Source of the DNA: Mxb001 sp964537955
GTDB lineage: Bacteria; Actinomycetota; Actinomycetes; S36-B12
Reading direction: 5' to 3'
Assembly (NCBI GenBank): GCA_964537955.1
Contig: CAZICY010000043.1
Span: 1-13,899 of the forward strand
DNA length: 13,899 nucleotides
Part shown: piece after piece, positions 5,481-12,903 of the stretch
How the letters are laid out: every line of letters starts with the position of its first letter
Numbering within the stretch: position 1 is the stretch's first letter
The notes under the pieces: model-generated
The model's input: the letters and a program-made list of their open reading frames with translations, nothing else
What the model was told of the DNA's origin: nothing
Database searches by the model: none
Program-made: the position numbers and the translations under genes

Positions 5481-7924
5481 CAGCGGGGAGGCCCGGCCAC
5501 GCTGGCCACCGGACCGGCCAGGGGCGTGCCCGAGGCGTCTCGGCGGTCCGGGCCTGGCGGCAGGTCCAGTGGACCGCCTGAGGCTGCGCAGGCGCGGACC
5601 GGCCCGACGCCCGCCCAGCCGATGACGAGGGCGTCCTCGAAGCGCAGGAAGCGGTGTGCGCGCACGCCCGCCGTGCCACGCCCCTTACGGGGGATGTCGG
5701 ACAAAGACGTCACCTTCGCGGTGAGAGCCGACGTGCCCGGCAGGGCCGACCGGGAGCCTGCCACGGTGACGATGACCGTCCCTGGATCGTCGCCGGCCAC
5801 GGTGCAGCAGGCGATTACCTCAGCCCCGTCCGCGAGGCGGATGCCGGCCATGCCGCCGGCCGCGCGCCCCTGGGGACGCACCGCATCGGCGGGGAAGCGA
5901 AGCGCCTGGGCGTCGGAGGTGATGAGGACGATGTCGTCGCCTGGGGCGCACTCCTGGGCTCCTACGACGGCGTCCTGATCGTCGAGCGCGATGAGATCCC
6001 ATTCCCGCTTGGTGGGTGGTCCTTGCACCGCGACGCGCTTGACCACGCCCTGGCGGGTGCCCAGAGCCACGACAGCGGGCGGCTCGCTCACCTCGGCGAG
6101 GCCGACGACACGCTCGCCGTCGTCGAGGTCCAGCAGGGCGCCGAGCGGGGCGCCGCCGCCGAGCGCCGGCGCGTGGGCCGATGGCGGCAGGATCGGCATC
6201 TCGACGACGGGCAAGCGCAGGGCTCGGCCGTGGCTCGTGAGCACCGCGACCTCTCCGCGCCCCGTCGCCACGGTGGCAGCGACGATGACGTCGTGCGCGG
6301 CGCGGGGCCCGTCGGTCGCGATCTCCGAGCCCGCCGTGCGTGCGATGAGGCCGGTGCCGGACAGCAGCACCCGGCAGGGCGAGTCGGCGATCTCCAGCGA
6401 GGCCGGCGTCGCCGGCACGCTTGCCGCGGCCTCCTCCAGGAGGATGGTGCGGCGCGGAGTCGCGTGCTCCTCCGCGACCGCGAGGAGTTCGTCCGCGACC
6501 ACCGCACGCAACCGAGCCTCGTCGTCGAGGATCGCCGAGAGCTCGTCGATCCGCCGCCGCAGGTCGTCCTGCTCCGCCTCGAGCTCGATGCGCGAGAACT
6601 TCGTCAGCCGGCGCAGCGGCATCTCCAGGATGTAGCTGGCCTGTTCGTGCGAGAGGTCGAAGACGGTCATGAGGCGCTCGCGCGCGGCTGCGGTGTCGTC
6701 ACTGCCGCGGATGAGCTGGATGACCTCGTCGATATCGAGGATGGCGACGAGCAGTCCGTCCACCAGGTGCAGGCGCTCCTGCGCGCGTGTGCGGCGGTGC
6801 TCACTGCGACGGCGCACGACCTCCCGCCGGTGGTCGACGAAGACTTCGAGGAGCTCGCGCAGGCCCAGTGTGCGCGGCTCGCCGTCGACGAGCGCGACGG
6901 CATTGATGGTGAAGGCATCCTCGAGCGGCGTGAGCTTGTAGAGCTGCTCGAGCATGGCCTCGGGATTCACCGAGGGCGCCAGTTCGATGACCAGCCGCAG
7001 TCCGTGCTCGCCATCCGTGAGATCCAGCAGGTCGGAGATGCCCTGGACCTTTTTGCTCGTGACAAGGTCCTTGATGCGCTCGATGACGCGCTCGGGCCCG
7101 ACGCCTGGCGGCAGTTCGGTGACGACGATGCCGCGACGCCGGGGGCTCACCTGCTCGATGCGCGCGGTAGCGCGCACGCGGAAGGACCCGCGGCCCGTGG
7201 CGTATGCCTCGCGCACTCCCGTGAGTCCCAGGATGGTCCCGCCCCCGGGAAGGTCAGGACCGGGCACGAAGCGGATGAGCTCTTCGAGCGTGGCGTCGGG
7301 GTTCAGGACGAGATGCCGAGCCGCCGAGACGACCTCGCCGAGGTTGTGCGGCGCCATCGAGGTGGCCATGCCCACAGCGATGCCCGCGGCGCCGTTGACG
7401 AGCAGCGCGGGGAACCCCGCGGGCAGGACGGTCGGCTCGAGTTCGCGCCCGTCGTAGTTGGGGACGAAGTCGACGACGTCCTCGTCGAGCGACTCGGCCA
7501 TGGCCAGCGCGGAGGGTGCGAGCCGACACTCGGTGTAACGCATGGCGGCGGGACCGTCGTCGGGGGAGCCGAAGTTGCCGTGGCCGTCGACGAGGGGCAG
7601 GCGCAGGGTGAAGGGCTGGGCCATGCGCACGAGGGCGTCGTAGATTGCCGAGTCGCCGTGGGGGTGGAGCCGGCCCATGACCTCGCCCACCACGCGCGCG
7701 CTCTTGACGTGGCCACGGTCGGGCCGAAGGCCCATCTGGTGCATCTGGAAGACGATGCGCCGCTGCACGGGCTTGAGACCGTCGCGGGCGTCTGGGAGGG
7801 CGCGTGAGTAGATGACGGAGTAGGCGTACTCGAGGAAGGACGACCGCATCTCGCTGTCGACGTCGACATCGATGATGCGATCGATGCCGGTCGCGCGATC
7901 GGAGGATCCACCCTTGCGAGCCAC
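5480..7924 (-). CDS. parC: DNA topoisomerase subunit A, ParC/GyrA family (topoisomerase IV-like)
   Basis: This is an 814-aa type IIA topoisomerase breakage-reunion subunit. It cuts and rejoins DNA with an ATPase partner (ParE or GyrB), which is not encoded in the window. The catalytic tyrosine is Y130 in AAMRYTECRL. The quinolone pocket HPHGDSAIYDAL carries S92 and D96, the quinolone-sensitive states. About 300 C-terminal residues form the beta-pinwheel, including a PRKGRGTAGVRAHRF segment. The canonical GyrA box (QRRGGKG-like) is not seen in the first blade, which favours a decatenating topoisomerase IV over gyrase; the name parC rests on this and on length. The GTG at 7924 is the only reasonable start before the conserved DVDSEMRSSFLEYAYSVI. 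It lacks a Shine-Dalgarno sequence and appears leaderless (see -10 site 7931-7936). The 3' end overlaps the sucrase/ferredoxin-like gene by 1 base. Confidence 0.92.
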   Translation of the reverse strand: MARKGGSSDRATGIDRIIDVDVDSEMRSSFLEYAYSVIYSRALPDARDGLKPVQRRIVFQMHQMGLRPDRGHVKSARVVGEVMGRLHPHGDSAIYDALVRMAQPFTLRLPLVDGHGNFGSPDDGPAAMRYTECRLAPSALAMAESLDEDVVDFVPNYDGRELEPTVLPAGFPALLVNGAAGIAVGMATSMAPHNLGEVVSAARHLVLNPDATLEELIRFVPGPDLPGGGTILGLTGVREAYATGRGSFRVRATARIEQVSPRRRGIVVTELPPGVGPERVIERIKDLVTSKKVQGISDLLDLTDGEHGLRLVIELAPSVNPEAMLEQLYKLTPLEDAFTINAVALVDGEPRTLGLRELLEVFVDHRREVVRRRSEHRRTRAQERLHLVDGLLVAILDIDEVIQLIRGSDDTAAARERLMTVFDLSHEQASYILEMPLRRLTKFSRIELEAEQDDLRRRIDELSAILDDEARLRAVVADELLAVAEEHATPRRTILLEEAAASVPATPASLEIADSPCRVLLSGTGLIARTAGSEIATDGPRAAHDVIVAATVATGRGEVAVLTSHGRALRLPVVEMPILPPSAHAPALGGGAPLGALLDLDDGERVVGLAEVSEPPAVVALGTRQGVVKRVAVQGPPTKREWDLIALDDQDAVVGAQECAPGDDIVLITSDAQALRFPADAVRPQGRAAGGMAGIRLADGAEVIACCTVAGDDPGTVIVTVAGSRSALPGTSALTAKVTSLSDIPRKGRGTAGVRAHRFLRFEDALVIGWAGVGPVRACAASGGPLDLPPGPDRRDASGTPLAGPVASVAGPPR

Positions 7925-7930
7925 GCCGAG

Positions 7931-7936
7931 AGCCTA
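7931..7936 (-). promoter_or_regulatory. Putative -10 hexamer for leaderless parC transcript
   Basis: On the minus strand TAGGCT, a strong actinobacterial -10 match (TANNNT), ends 6 bases before the GTG start. Transcription would begin at or next to the G of GTG. Its first three bases are the TAG stop codon of the kinase gene. No good -35 is visible, which is common for such promoters. Confidence 0.5.
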
Positions 7937-8821
7937 CGGGCGACCACCCGGCTGGGAGACGGCACGCGCCGCCGTCCGCGTGGCGAGTCCGAGCGCGGCC
8001 TCCATGTCGCCATCGTCGGTCCAGGACGCGAGGAAGCCCGCCGCGAAGGCGTCGCCGGCCCCGGTGGTGTCCTGGGCCCGCGCGGGAACCGCAGGGGCAT
8101 GCCAGCGTCCGGTGCCGCGGGCGGCGAAGGCGCCATCCGGGCCAGCCTTGACGACCGCGACGAGCCCTCGCCGGGCGAGGGCGTCGGCGGACTCCTGCGG
8201 ATCGGCTCGACCGGTGAGCGCGCGCGCCTCCGGGGCGTTGGCCAGGAGCAGGTCGCCCTCCACGAGCCACGACAGGAACGCCGCGGCACCGGTGGCGAGG
8301 AGTGGTGCCTCGGACGAGGCATCCACGCTCACGGACAGTCCATGCGCGCGCGCGTGCGCCAGGGCCGCGAGCGCCGCGGCACGAGAGCCCTCCCGCATCA
8401 TGGAATAGCCGCTCGCATGCAGGTGGTCGCCGGGCAGCCAGCCCACCGGATCGACGTCCGCGACGCTCAGGGCGGCGTTCGCACCCGGGTCAGGGAGCAT
8501 CGTGCGCTCGCCATCAGGGGTCACGATCACGACGCAGCGTCCGGTCGGCAGTGAGGGGTCGGCGGTCACGCGGAGCCGCACTCCAGCCGCGGCGAGCCTG
8601 GCGACGGCGGCCGAACCGCGTTCGTCATCGCCGACACGGGCGATCAACTCGACCGGCACGCCGAGGTCGGCGAGCCAAGCTGCGAGGTTGGCCGCCGAAC
8701 CACCGTCCTGGTCGCTCACCTGGGCGGGAGTGTCCGAACCCGGTGCGGGATCGGCAGCGGCACGGACGATGACGTCGACCATGACTTCACCCAGGACACG
8801 CACGGTGCGATTGCCGGCCAT
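7934..8821 (-). CDS. PfkB-family carbohydrate kinase, probable pseudouridine kinase
   Basis: This is a 295-aa ribokinase-like (PfkB) sugar or nucleoside kinase. The substrate-site glycine motif GGSAAN is at 40-45. The C-terminal PfkB signature DTTGAGDAFAAGF is at 251-263, with D257 as catalytic base; both are complete. A VVKAGPDG segment at 223-230 precedes the ATP site. The ATG at 8821 follows the psuG stop by one base (TGACATG), indicating translational coupling. A longer reading to 9250 lies antisense-free but inside psuG and has no family resemblance. Because it is paired with psuG, the likely reaction is ATP-dependent phosphorylation of pseudouridine at the 5' position (PsuK role). PfkB substrate specificity cannot be read from the sequence, so ribokinase or another nucleoside kinase remains possible. 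Its TAG stop lies 9 bases before parC and forms part of the parC -10 hexamer. Confidence 0.88.
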   Translation of the reverse strand: MAGNRTVRVLGEVMVDVIVRAAADPAPGSDTPAQVSDQDGGSAANLAAWLADLGVPVELIARVGDDERGSAAVARLAAAGVRLRVTADPSLPTGRCVVIVTPDGERTMLPDPGANAALSVADVDPVGWLPGDHLHASGYSMMREGSRAAALAALAHARAHGLSVSVDASSEAPLLATGAAAFLSWLVEGDLLLANAPEARALTGRADPQESADALARRGLVAVVKAGPDGAFAARGTGRWHAPAVPARAQDTTGAGDAFAAGFLASWTDDGDMEAALGLATRTAARAVSQPGGRP

Positions 8822-8822
8822 G

Positions 8823-9737
8823 TCAGTCCATCGCAGCGCCCGCGACGGCCACGCGCGCGGCAAGGTCGGCATTGCGGAGGATGATCTCGGTGTTGGCCTC
8901 GAGGCTCCGCCCGCCCGACGCGCGGTGGAAGTAGTCGAGCAGGAAGGGCGTGACGTCCTTGCCGCGGACGCCTGAGGAGTCGGCGAGCGCGAGGCCCTCG
9001 GTGAGCAGTCGATCGTGGAGGTCGGGGTCCATCTGCAGGTCCTCGGTGAGCGGATGGGCGACCACGAGGGCACCGGGGATCGCCAGTTCGGCCCGCGCCC
9101 GGGCGAGCGCGGCGACCTGCTCGGGCGTGTCGACCTGCCAGTCGAGCCTGCTGCCCGAGTCCGTGAGGTAGAAGCCGGGGAAGCGCTGGGTGCCGAAGCC
9201 CACGATGGCGACGTTGAGCGTCTCGAGCCTCTCGAGGGTCGCAGGGACATCCAGGATCGACTTCACCCCCGAGCACACGACGGTCACCGGCGTGGTCGAG
9301 AGGGATGTGAGATCGGCGGACTCGTCCCACGTCTCGCGTGCCTGGCGGTGGACGCCGCCCAGGCCCCCGGTGGCGAAGACCCCGATGCCCGCCAGGTGCG
9401 CAAGGTGGCTGGTCGCCGCCACGGTCGTGGCCGCATGGCCCCCACGAGCCACCACCGTGGCGATATCCCGAACGCTCACCTTGACGATGTCGTCCAGCTC
9501 CGCGACGCGCGCGAGCTCCCCGTCGTCGAGCCCGATGCACACGCGACCATCCAGGATGGCGATGGTCGCCGGGACGGCTCCGTGGCGGCGCACCGTCGCC
9601 TCGACCTCGCGCGCCACGCGCAGGTTCTCCGGGCGCGGCAGGCCGTGGCTGATGATGGTGGACTCCAGCGCCACGACGGGCCTGCCGTCACTGAGGGCGG
9701 CAGCCACCTCGGGGGAGCGGTGCAGGACGTGTGACAT
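8823..9737 (-). CDS. psuG: Pseudouridine-5'-phosphate glycosidase PsuG
   Basis: This 304-aa protein closely matches E. coli PsuG (about 312 aa). It cleaves the C-C glycosidic bond of pseudouridine 5'-phosphate to give uracil and ribose 5-phosphate, allowing reuse of the RNA-derived modified nucleoside. Family signatures are VVALESTIISHGLP (21-34), ATTVAATSHLAHLAGIGVFATGG (103-125) and GGVHR (127-131). Also present are SADLTSLSTTPVTVVCSGVKSILD (140-163) and GKDVTPFLL (259-267). K159 corresponds to the Schiff-base lysine of the E. coli enzyme, with E25, H130 and D142 as other likely active-site residues. The ATG at 9737 gives the N-terminus expected for the family (HRSPEVAAAL...); a further in-frame extension to 9833 is arginine-rich and runs into the divergent gene. 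No Shine-Dalgarno sequence precedes this start. It heads the minus-strand operon with the PfkB kinase. Confidence 0.95.
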   Translation of the reverse strand: MSHVLHRSPEVAAALSDGRPVVALESTIISHGLPRPENLRVAREVEATVRRHGAVPATIAILDGRVCIGLDDGELARVAELDDIVKVSVRDIATVVARGGHAATTVAATSHLAHLAGIGVFATGGLGGVHRQARETWDESADLTSLSTTPVTVVCSGVKSILDVPATLERLETLNVAIVGFGTQRFPGFYLTDSGSRLDWQVDTPEQVAALARARAELAIPGALVVAHPLTEDLQMDPDLHDRLLTEGLALADSSGVRGKDVTPFLLDYFHRASGGRSLEANTEIILRNADLAARVAVAGAAMD

Positions 9738-9743
9738 GCGGGC

Positions 9744-9749
9744 ACGGTA
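9744..9749 (-). promoter_or_regulatory. Putative -10 hexamer for leaderless psuG transcript
   Basis: On the minus strand TACCGT (TANNNT) ends 6 bases before the psuG ATG, placing the expected transcription start at the A of ATG. The absence of a ribosome-binding site agrees with a leaderless message. No convincing -35 is seen. The spacing is the same as at parC. Confidence 0.45.
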
Positions 9750-9801
9750 ACGCGTGGGGCCGGGGGCGGTGCGGGTGCATCGGCGCCGTGCCCGGCGGGA
9801 T

Positions 9802-9807
9802 GGGAGG
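9802..9807 (+). promoter_or_regulatory. Ribosome-binding site deciding the DUF5998 start
   Basis: GGGAGG lies 9 bases before the ATG at 9817. Another in-frame ATG at 9808 directly abuts this motif and would leave no spacer, so 9817 is taken as the start. Confidence 0.65.
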
Positions 9808-9816
9808 ATGTGGCCC

Positions 9817-10404
9817 ATGACGGATGCGGGCACCTGGCATCGCCGCCTGCGCGGCGATATCGAGCGCAGCGGCTACTACCCCGCCCTCGTGTCGGACGCC
9901 CTCGAGACCGCCCTCGCGGGCGAGCCCCTCGTCTCCTACGTCGTGCACCACGAGGCGACGTTCGATCGCGACGAGTTGCGGCGGCACGTGACCGTGCTGG
10001 TGCTCACGCCGACGCGTCTCATCGTCGGGCACACCGACGAGCACGGCCCCGACGACACCTGCCCGCAGCCGTACGCCTCCGCCTCCACCGAGGCCGTGCG
10101 CCTGGAGAAGGTCGACTCGGTCGTCGTCACGCGCGTGGTGGCCAATCCCGCCACTCACCAGGCCGGTGGCCCCATGCGCGAGGTGGTGCTCACCATCGGA
10201 TGGGGAGCAGTGGCACGCATCGACCTCGAGCCGGCCGGCTGCGGGGACTCCGAATGCGATGCCGACCATGGCTACACGGGGACCGCGAGCAATGACGACC
10301 TCTCCCTGCGCGTCTCCGAGGCCGCGGATGGCCCCGACGTCGTCACGCAGACGCTCGCCTTCGCCGCAGCCCTGTCCGAGGCCACGGCGGCCCGACTGCG
10401 GTGA
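9817..10404 (+). CDS. DUF5998 family protein
   Basis: This is a 195-aa soluble protein that I recognise as DUF5998, an actinobacterial family of unknown function. It commonly lies next to an alkaline-phosphatase-superfamily gene, as here. Visible features are an N-terminal helical segment (LRGDIERSGYYPALVSDALETAL), a HHEATFDRDELRRHVTVLVLTPTRLIVGHTDEH block and a later LTIGWGAVARIDLEP strand region. A Cys pair and His occur in GCGDSECDADHGY (about residues 148-160). These could bind metal, but that is speculation. No signal peptide or membrane segment is seen. The start at 9817 is supported by GGGAGG 9 bases upstream. The TGA overlaps the GTG of the next gene as GTGA, so the two are translationally coupled. 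Confidence 0.82.
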   Translation: MTDAGTWHRRLRGDIERSGYYPALVSDALETALAGEPLVSYVVHHEATFDRDELRRHVTVLVLTPTRLIVGHTDEHGPDDTCPQPYASASTEAVRLEKVDSVVVTRVVANPATHQAGGPMREVVLTIGWGAVARIDLEPAGCGDSECDADHGYTGTASNDDLSLRVSEAADGPDVVTQTLAFAAALSEATAARLR

Positions 10405-11546
10405 CGGACGCTCTCCAGGCTCCGCCCTACGGCTCCGGAACGCTTGCCGACGTCCTCCCCTCGGCTGCAAGCCGACTCGGGGTGGGCGGCTTCACTGACG
10501 CACTCGGCCTGCAGGCCATGGACGCGTCCGGCGAGCCACCTGCTGCGATCACCGTGCTGCTGGTCGACGGGCTCGGCTGGTGGCCGTGGCAGCGCGACGA
10601 GGACGGCACCCCCGCCCTCGCGGCGATGACGCGGCGGCGGATCAGCACCACCGTGCCGTCGACGACCCCGACGGCGCTCGCGAGCCTGGGCACGGGCCTG
10701 CCCCCGGGGGCGCACGGGATCGTCGGAGCGGCGTTCCTCATCCCTGAGGAGGGTGCGCTGCTGCATCCGCTGTCATGGGCGGATGGCCCCCATCCCGTCG
10801 CGACCCAGCCCGAGCCGACGGTCTTCGAGCGCGTTGCAGCGACCGGGATGCCGGTGCTGCGCGTGGGCGCCTCCGCCTATGAAGGGAGCGGGCTCACGCG
10901 TGCCGTGCTCCGGGGCGGCGTGTATGCCGGCTCGGACAGCGTCGACGCGATGATCAACGCGATCGCCGGTCATCGTCGGGGCCTGGCCTACGCCTATGTC
11001 CCCGACCTCGATCGCACCGGTCATGTGCACGGCGTCGCATCCCGCGAGTGGACTGCGGGCTTGCGGGACGTAGACGCGATGGTGGCGCGGATCCTGGACC
11101 GGCTGCCCGAGGACCACCTGCTCGTCGTCACTGCGGACCACGGCATGGTGGACTGCCCGCCGGGCGCGCGGGTGACGATAGAGGGCCTGCCCGGCTTCGA
11201 CCGGGTGGCCGCGGTCGGGGGCGAGCCGCGGCTGCGGCACGTCTATGCGCGTCCCGGAATGGCGGATCGCATCCGCGTGGACTGGCAGGAGGCGCTCGGC
11301 GAGCGCGCCTATGTGCTCGGGCGCGAGGAGGCCCTCGCTAGCGGCATGCTCGGAGCCCTGGAGGAGGACTACGCCGGGCGCGTCGGCGACCTCGTGCTAC
11401 TCGCGCGGGGCGACACGGTCCTGGCCAGCGAGGTGGATCCGCTCGTCTCCGGGCTCGTGGGCCAGCATGGGTCCGTGACCGCGGCCGAGATGGACATCCC
11501 GCTACTGGTGGCTCGCGGGACCGGGGCTCGGAGTGCGCATGGCTGA
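10401..11546 (+). CDS. Alkaline-phosphatase-superfamily phosphodiesterase/pyrophosphatase
   Basis: This is a 381-aa enzyme of the nucleotide pyrophosphatase/phosphodiesterase branch of the alkaline phosphatase superfamily, which uses two metal ions. Metal ligand D56 lies in LLVDGLG. The nucleophile is a threonine (T88 or T89) in VPSTTPTALASLGTGLPPGAHGI. Further ligands are D204 and H208 in PDLDRTGH, D246 and H247 in TADHGMV, and H356 in GQHGS. All catalytic positions are present, so it should be active. No signal peptide is evident, suggesting a cytoplasmic enzyme, unlike many secreted relatives. It starts with GTG overlapping the DUF5998 stop codon, and its 3' end overlaps the thymidine kinase gene by 8 bases. 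The natural substrate is unknown; phosphodiester, nucleotide-sugar or phosphonate substrates are all seen in this group. Confidence 0.9.
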   Translation: MTDALQAPPYGSGTLADVLPSAASRLGVGGFTDALGLQAMDASGEPPAAITVLLVDGLGWWPWQRDEDGTPALAAMTRRRISTTVPSTTPTALASLGTGLPPGAHGIVGAAFLIPEEGALLHPLSWADGPHPVATQPEPTVFERVAATGMPVLRVGASAYEGSGLTRAVLRGGVYAGSDSVDAMINAIAGHRRGLAYAYVPDLDRTGHVHGVASREWTAGLRDVDAMVARILDRLPEDHLLVVTADHGMVDCPPGARVTIEGLPGFDRVAAVGGEPRLRHVYARPGMADRIRVDWQEALGERAYVLGREEALASGMLGALEEDYAGRVGDLVLLARGDTVLASEVDPLVSGLVGQHGSVTAAEMDIPLLVARGTGARSAHG

Positions 11547-12186
11547 ACTCGTCTTCTTCTCCGGCACGATGGACTGCGGCAAGTCGACCCTGGCGCTGCA
11601 GACGGACCACAACCACGCCTCGCGCGGCCGCGCGGGCCTGGTCTTCACGCAGATGGACCGGGCCGGCGCATCGGTGCTGTCCAGTCGGCTCGGCTTGCGC
11701 GTCGACGCCATCGAGGTCGAGCCTGCCCTCGACCTGCGCCGCGTCGTGGTCGACCGACTCTCGGCCGGCAGCCGCCTGGACTACCTCATCTGCGATGAGG
11801 CGCAGTTCTACACGCCGGAGCAGATCGAGCAGTTGGCGGACGTCGTGGACGAGTTCGGCATCGACGTCTACGCCTTCGGCATCACGACGGACTTCCGCAC
11901 GCGGCTCTTCCCAGGATCCGCTCGGCTCATCGAACTCGCTGACCGCGTGGAGGTGCTCCAGGTGGCGGCGCTGTGCTGGTGCGGTCGCCGCGGCACCCAC
12001 CAGGCCCGGACGATCGACGGCACGATCGTCCGCGACGGGGATCAAGTCGTGGTCGGCGACGTGGACGGGGGAGCAGGTCAGGTCGCCTACGAGGTTCTCT
12101 GCCGCGACCACCATCGCAGGGGTGTCACGGCGGCTCAGGCGGGACGCGAGCACCAGTCCCGCGAGCCCCTGCCCTTCGGGGACTAG
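11539..12186 (+). CDS. tdk: Thymidine kinase, type II (TK1-like)
   Basis: This is a 215-aa enzyme that phosphorylates thymidine with ATP in the pyrimidine salvage pathway. The P-loop is SGTMDCGKST (residues 8-17), and the catalytic glutamate is E87 in the Walker B-like DEAQFY. The zinc and lasso region follows as LCWCGRRGTHQART (C146, C148) and LCRDHH (C188, H191). The first pair is CxC rather than the common CxxC, a variant I recall from other actinobacterial TKs. The lasso end QVVVGD is intact. The ATG at 11539 is preferred over a GTG at 11533 because GGAG at 11530-11533 is 5 bases upstream and MAELVFFSG is the normal beginning. It is the third gene of the DUF5998 operon. Together with psuG and the PfkB kinase across the divergent gap, this is a small concentration of nucleoside salvage functions. 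Confidence 0.93.
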   Translation: MAELVFFSGTMDCGKSTLALQTDHNHASRGRAGLVFTQMDRAGASVLSSRLGLRVDAIEVEPALDLRRVVVDRLSAGSRLDYLICDEAQFYTPEQIEQLADVVDEFGIDVYAFGITTDFRTRLFPGSARLIELADRVEVLQVAALCWCGRRGTHQARTIDGTIVRDGDQVVVGDVDGGAGQVAYEVLCRDHHRRGVTAAQAGREHQSREPLPFGD

Positions 12187-12190
12187 TCCC
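12179..12190. repeat. Perfect 12-bp palindrome across the convergent tdk/sepH stops
   Basis: GGGACTAGTCCC is a perfect inverted repeat with no loop. It contains the TAG stop of tdk and reaches the first base of the sepH stop (CTA at 12190-12192). It may contribute to bidirectional termination, but it is too short for a convincing terminator. Confidence 0.4.
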
Positions 12191-12846
12191 TAGGCGTCGG
12201 ACTGGCCGGCGCCGAAGAGGATCTCGTCCCAGCGCGGCACGCTGGCGCGACGGCCCTTGCGCGACTTCGAGCGCGAGGCTTCCGCGGGAGCCTTGTCCGC
12301 GGCCGCCTCGGCGGGCTCGGGCTGGCTCTGCGCCGCATCGTCGCCGGCGTCGTCCTGTGCTCGCGCGCCGTCCTGCGATCGCGCAGGAGTCTCGACTACC
12401 TCGTCGTCGGCGCGTGGCAGCCCCACGGTGGCGGTCGTCGGTCGCAGCGGCACGACCACGTCCTCGGATGCCAGACGGTGCGAGGCAGCGTCATCGGGCT
12501 GGATCGAGCGCGACCGCGGGTCGTAGACCCAGGTGGAGACCGGCGAGTCCGCCCCGATGGCCGCGACGACCGTCCACCGTCCGTCGGGACGGCGCCACGC
12601 GTCCCACGTGAGCTCGCCGTCGGACCTGCCTCGGATGTCGCGCCGCACGAGGGTCTCGAGATCCTCGGTCCCGGGGCGCACCACGCATCCTCGCGCTTGC
12701 TCGCTCACCCACGCGCGCTCGGCGAGCGGGGGGCCGCTGAATCGTTCGACGGCCGCGAGGTCCATGCCGGACTCCTCGACCAGCTCGGCGACCGTCGCGC
12801 CAGAGCGGATCCGGGCCTGGATCTCCCGGGGGCTCAGCGTGTTCAG
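12190..12846 (-). CDS. sepH: SepH-like cell-division protein (DUF3071), N-terminally short, apparent CTG start
   Basis: SepH is an actinobacterial cytoplasmic protein that promotes FtsZ assembly during septation. This 218-aa version has the conserved helix-turn-helix block beginning LSPREIQARIRSGATVAEL, followed by ESGMDLAAVERFSGPPLAERAWV. An alanine/acidic low-complexity linker and the conserved C-terminal tail motif SVPRWDEILFG then follow. Known SepH proteins have roughly 60 more N-terminal residues, which are absent: the MFS gene ends in the same frame at 12904. Between that stop and the HTH no ATG, GTG or TTG occurs in frame. The only ATG (12765) would delete half of the HTH. A strong GAGGAGG (12852-12858) lies 5 bases before CTG at 12846, so I place the start there. 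Alternatives are the ATG giving 191 aa, another non-standard start, or a damaged gene. Family assignment is firm; the start is not. Confidence 0.8.
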   Translation of the reverse strand: MNTLSPREIQARIRSGATVAELVEESGMDLAAVERFSGPPLAERAWVSEQARGCVVRPGTEDLETLVRRDIRGRSDGELTWDAWRRPDGRWTVVAAIGADSPVSTWVYDPRSRSIQPDDAASHRLASEDVVVPLRPTTATVGLPRADDEVVETPARSQDGARAQDDAGDDAAQSQPEPAEAAADKAPAEASRSKSRKGRRASVPRWDEILFGAGQSDA

Positions 12847-12851
12847 GGCGG

Positions 12852-12858
12852 CCTCCTC
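12852..12858 (-). promoter_or_regulatory. Ribosome-binding site supporting a CTG start for the SepH-like gene
   Basis: On the minus strand GAGGAGG precedes CTG at 12846 by 5 bases. The same GAGGAGG motif serves fprA in this window. No standard start codon lies within range of it in the SepH frame. Confidence 0.5.
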
Positions 12859-12889
12859 GCGGCGGTGCGCACGACGTGCGTCGAGGCAG

Positions 12890-12895
12890 ACGTTA
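12890..12895 (-). promoter_or_regulatory. Possible -10 hexamer for the SepH-like gene
   Basis: TAACGT (TANNNT) on the minus strand lies in the gap after the MFS stop. It would give a leader of about 35 nt containing the GAGGAGG site. No -35 match is seen, so support is weak. Confidence 0.25.
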
Positions 12896-12903
12896 GCCGA
12901 CGA

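Noticed and set aside
4827..5978. 383-codon plus-strand frame opposite the sucrase/ferredoxin-like and parC genes
   Set aside because: It spans the junction of two conserved genes on the other strand and has low-complexity composition.
5654..7807. 717-codon open frame on the plus strand opposite parC
   Set aside because: Same cause: it is antisense to a well-conserved topoisomerase and is Arg/Asp/Gly/Val-rich with no domain.
9738..9833. N-terminal extension of psuG to 9833
   Set aside because: The extension is arginine-rich, runs into the divergent gene start, and PsuG proteins begin near HRSPEV as in the 9737 start.
11338..12153. 271-codon minus-strand frame opposite the phosphodiesterase and thymidine kinase
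   Set aside because: The sense-strand genes carry complete motifs; the antisense product is composition-driven.
12765..12765. ATG at 12765 as the normal start of the SepH-like gene
   Set aside because: It falls in the middle of the conserved helix-turn-helix, whose first half (LSPREIQARI) is encoded just upstream in frame, and it lacks a Shine-Dalgarno sequence.
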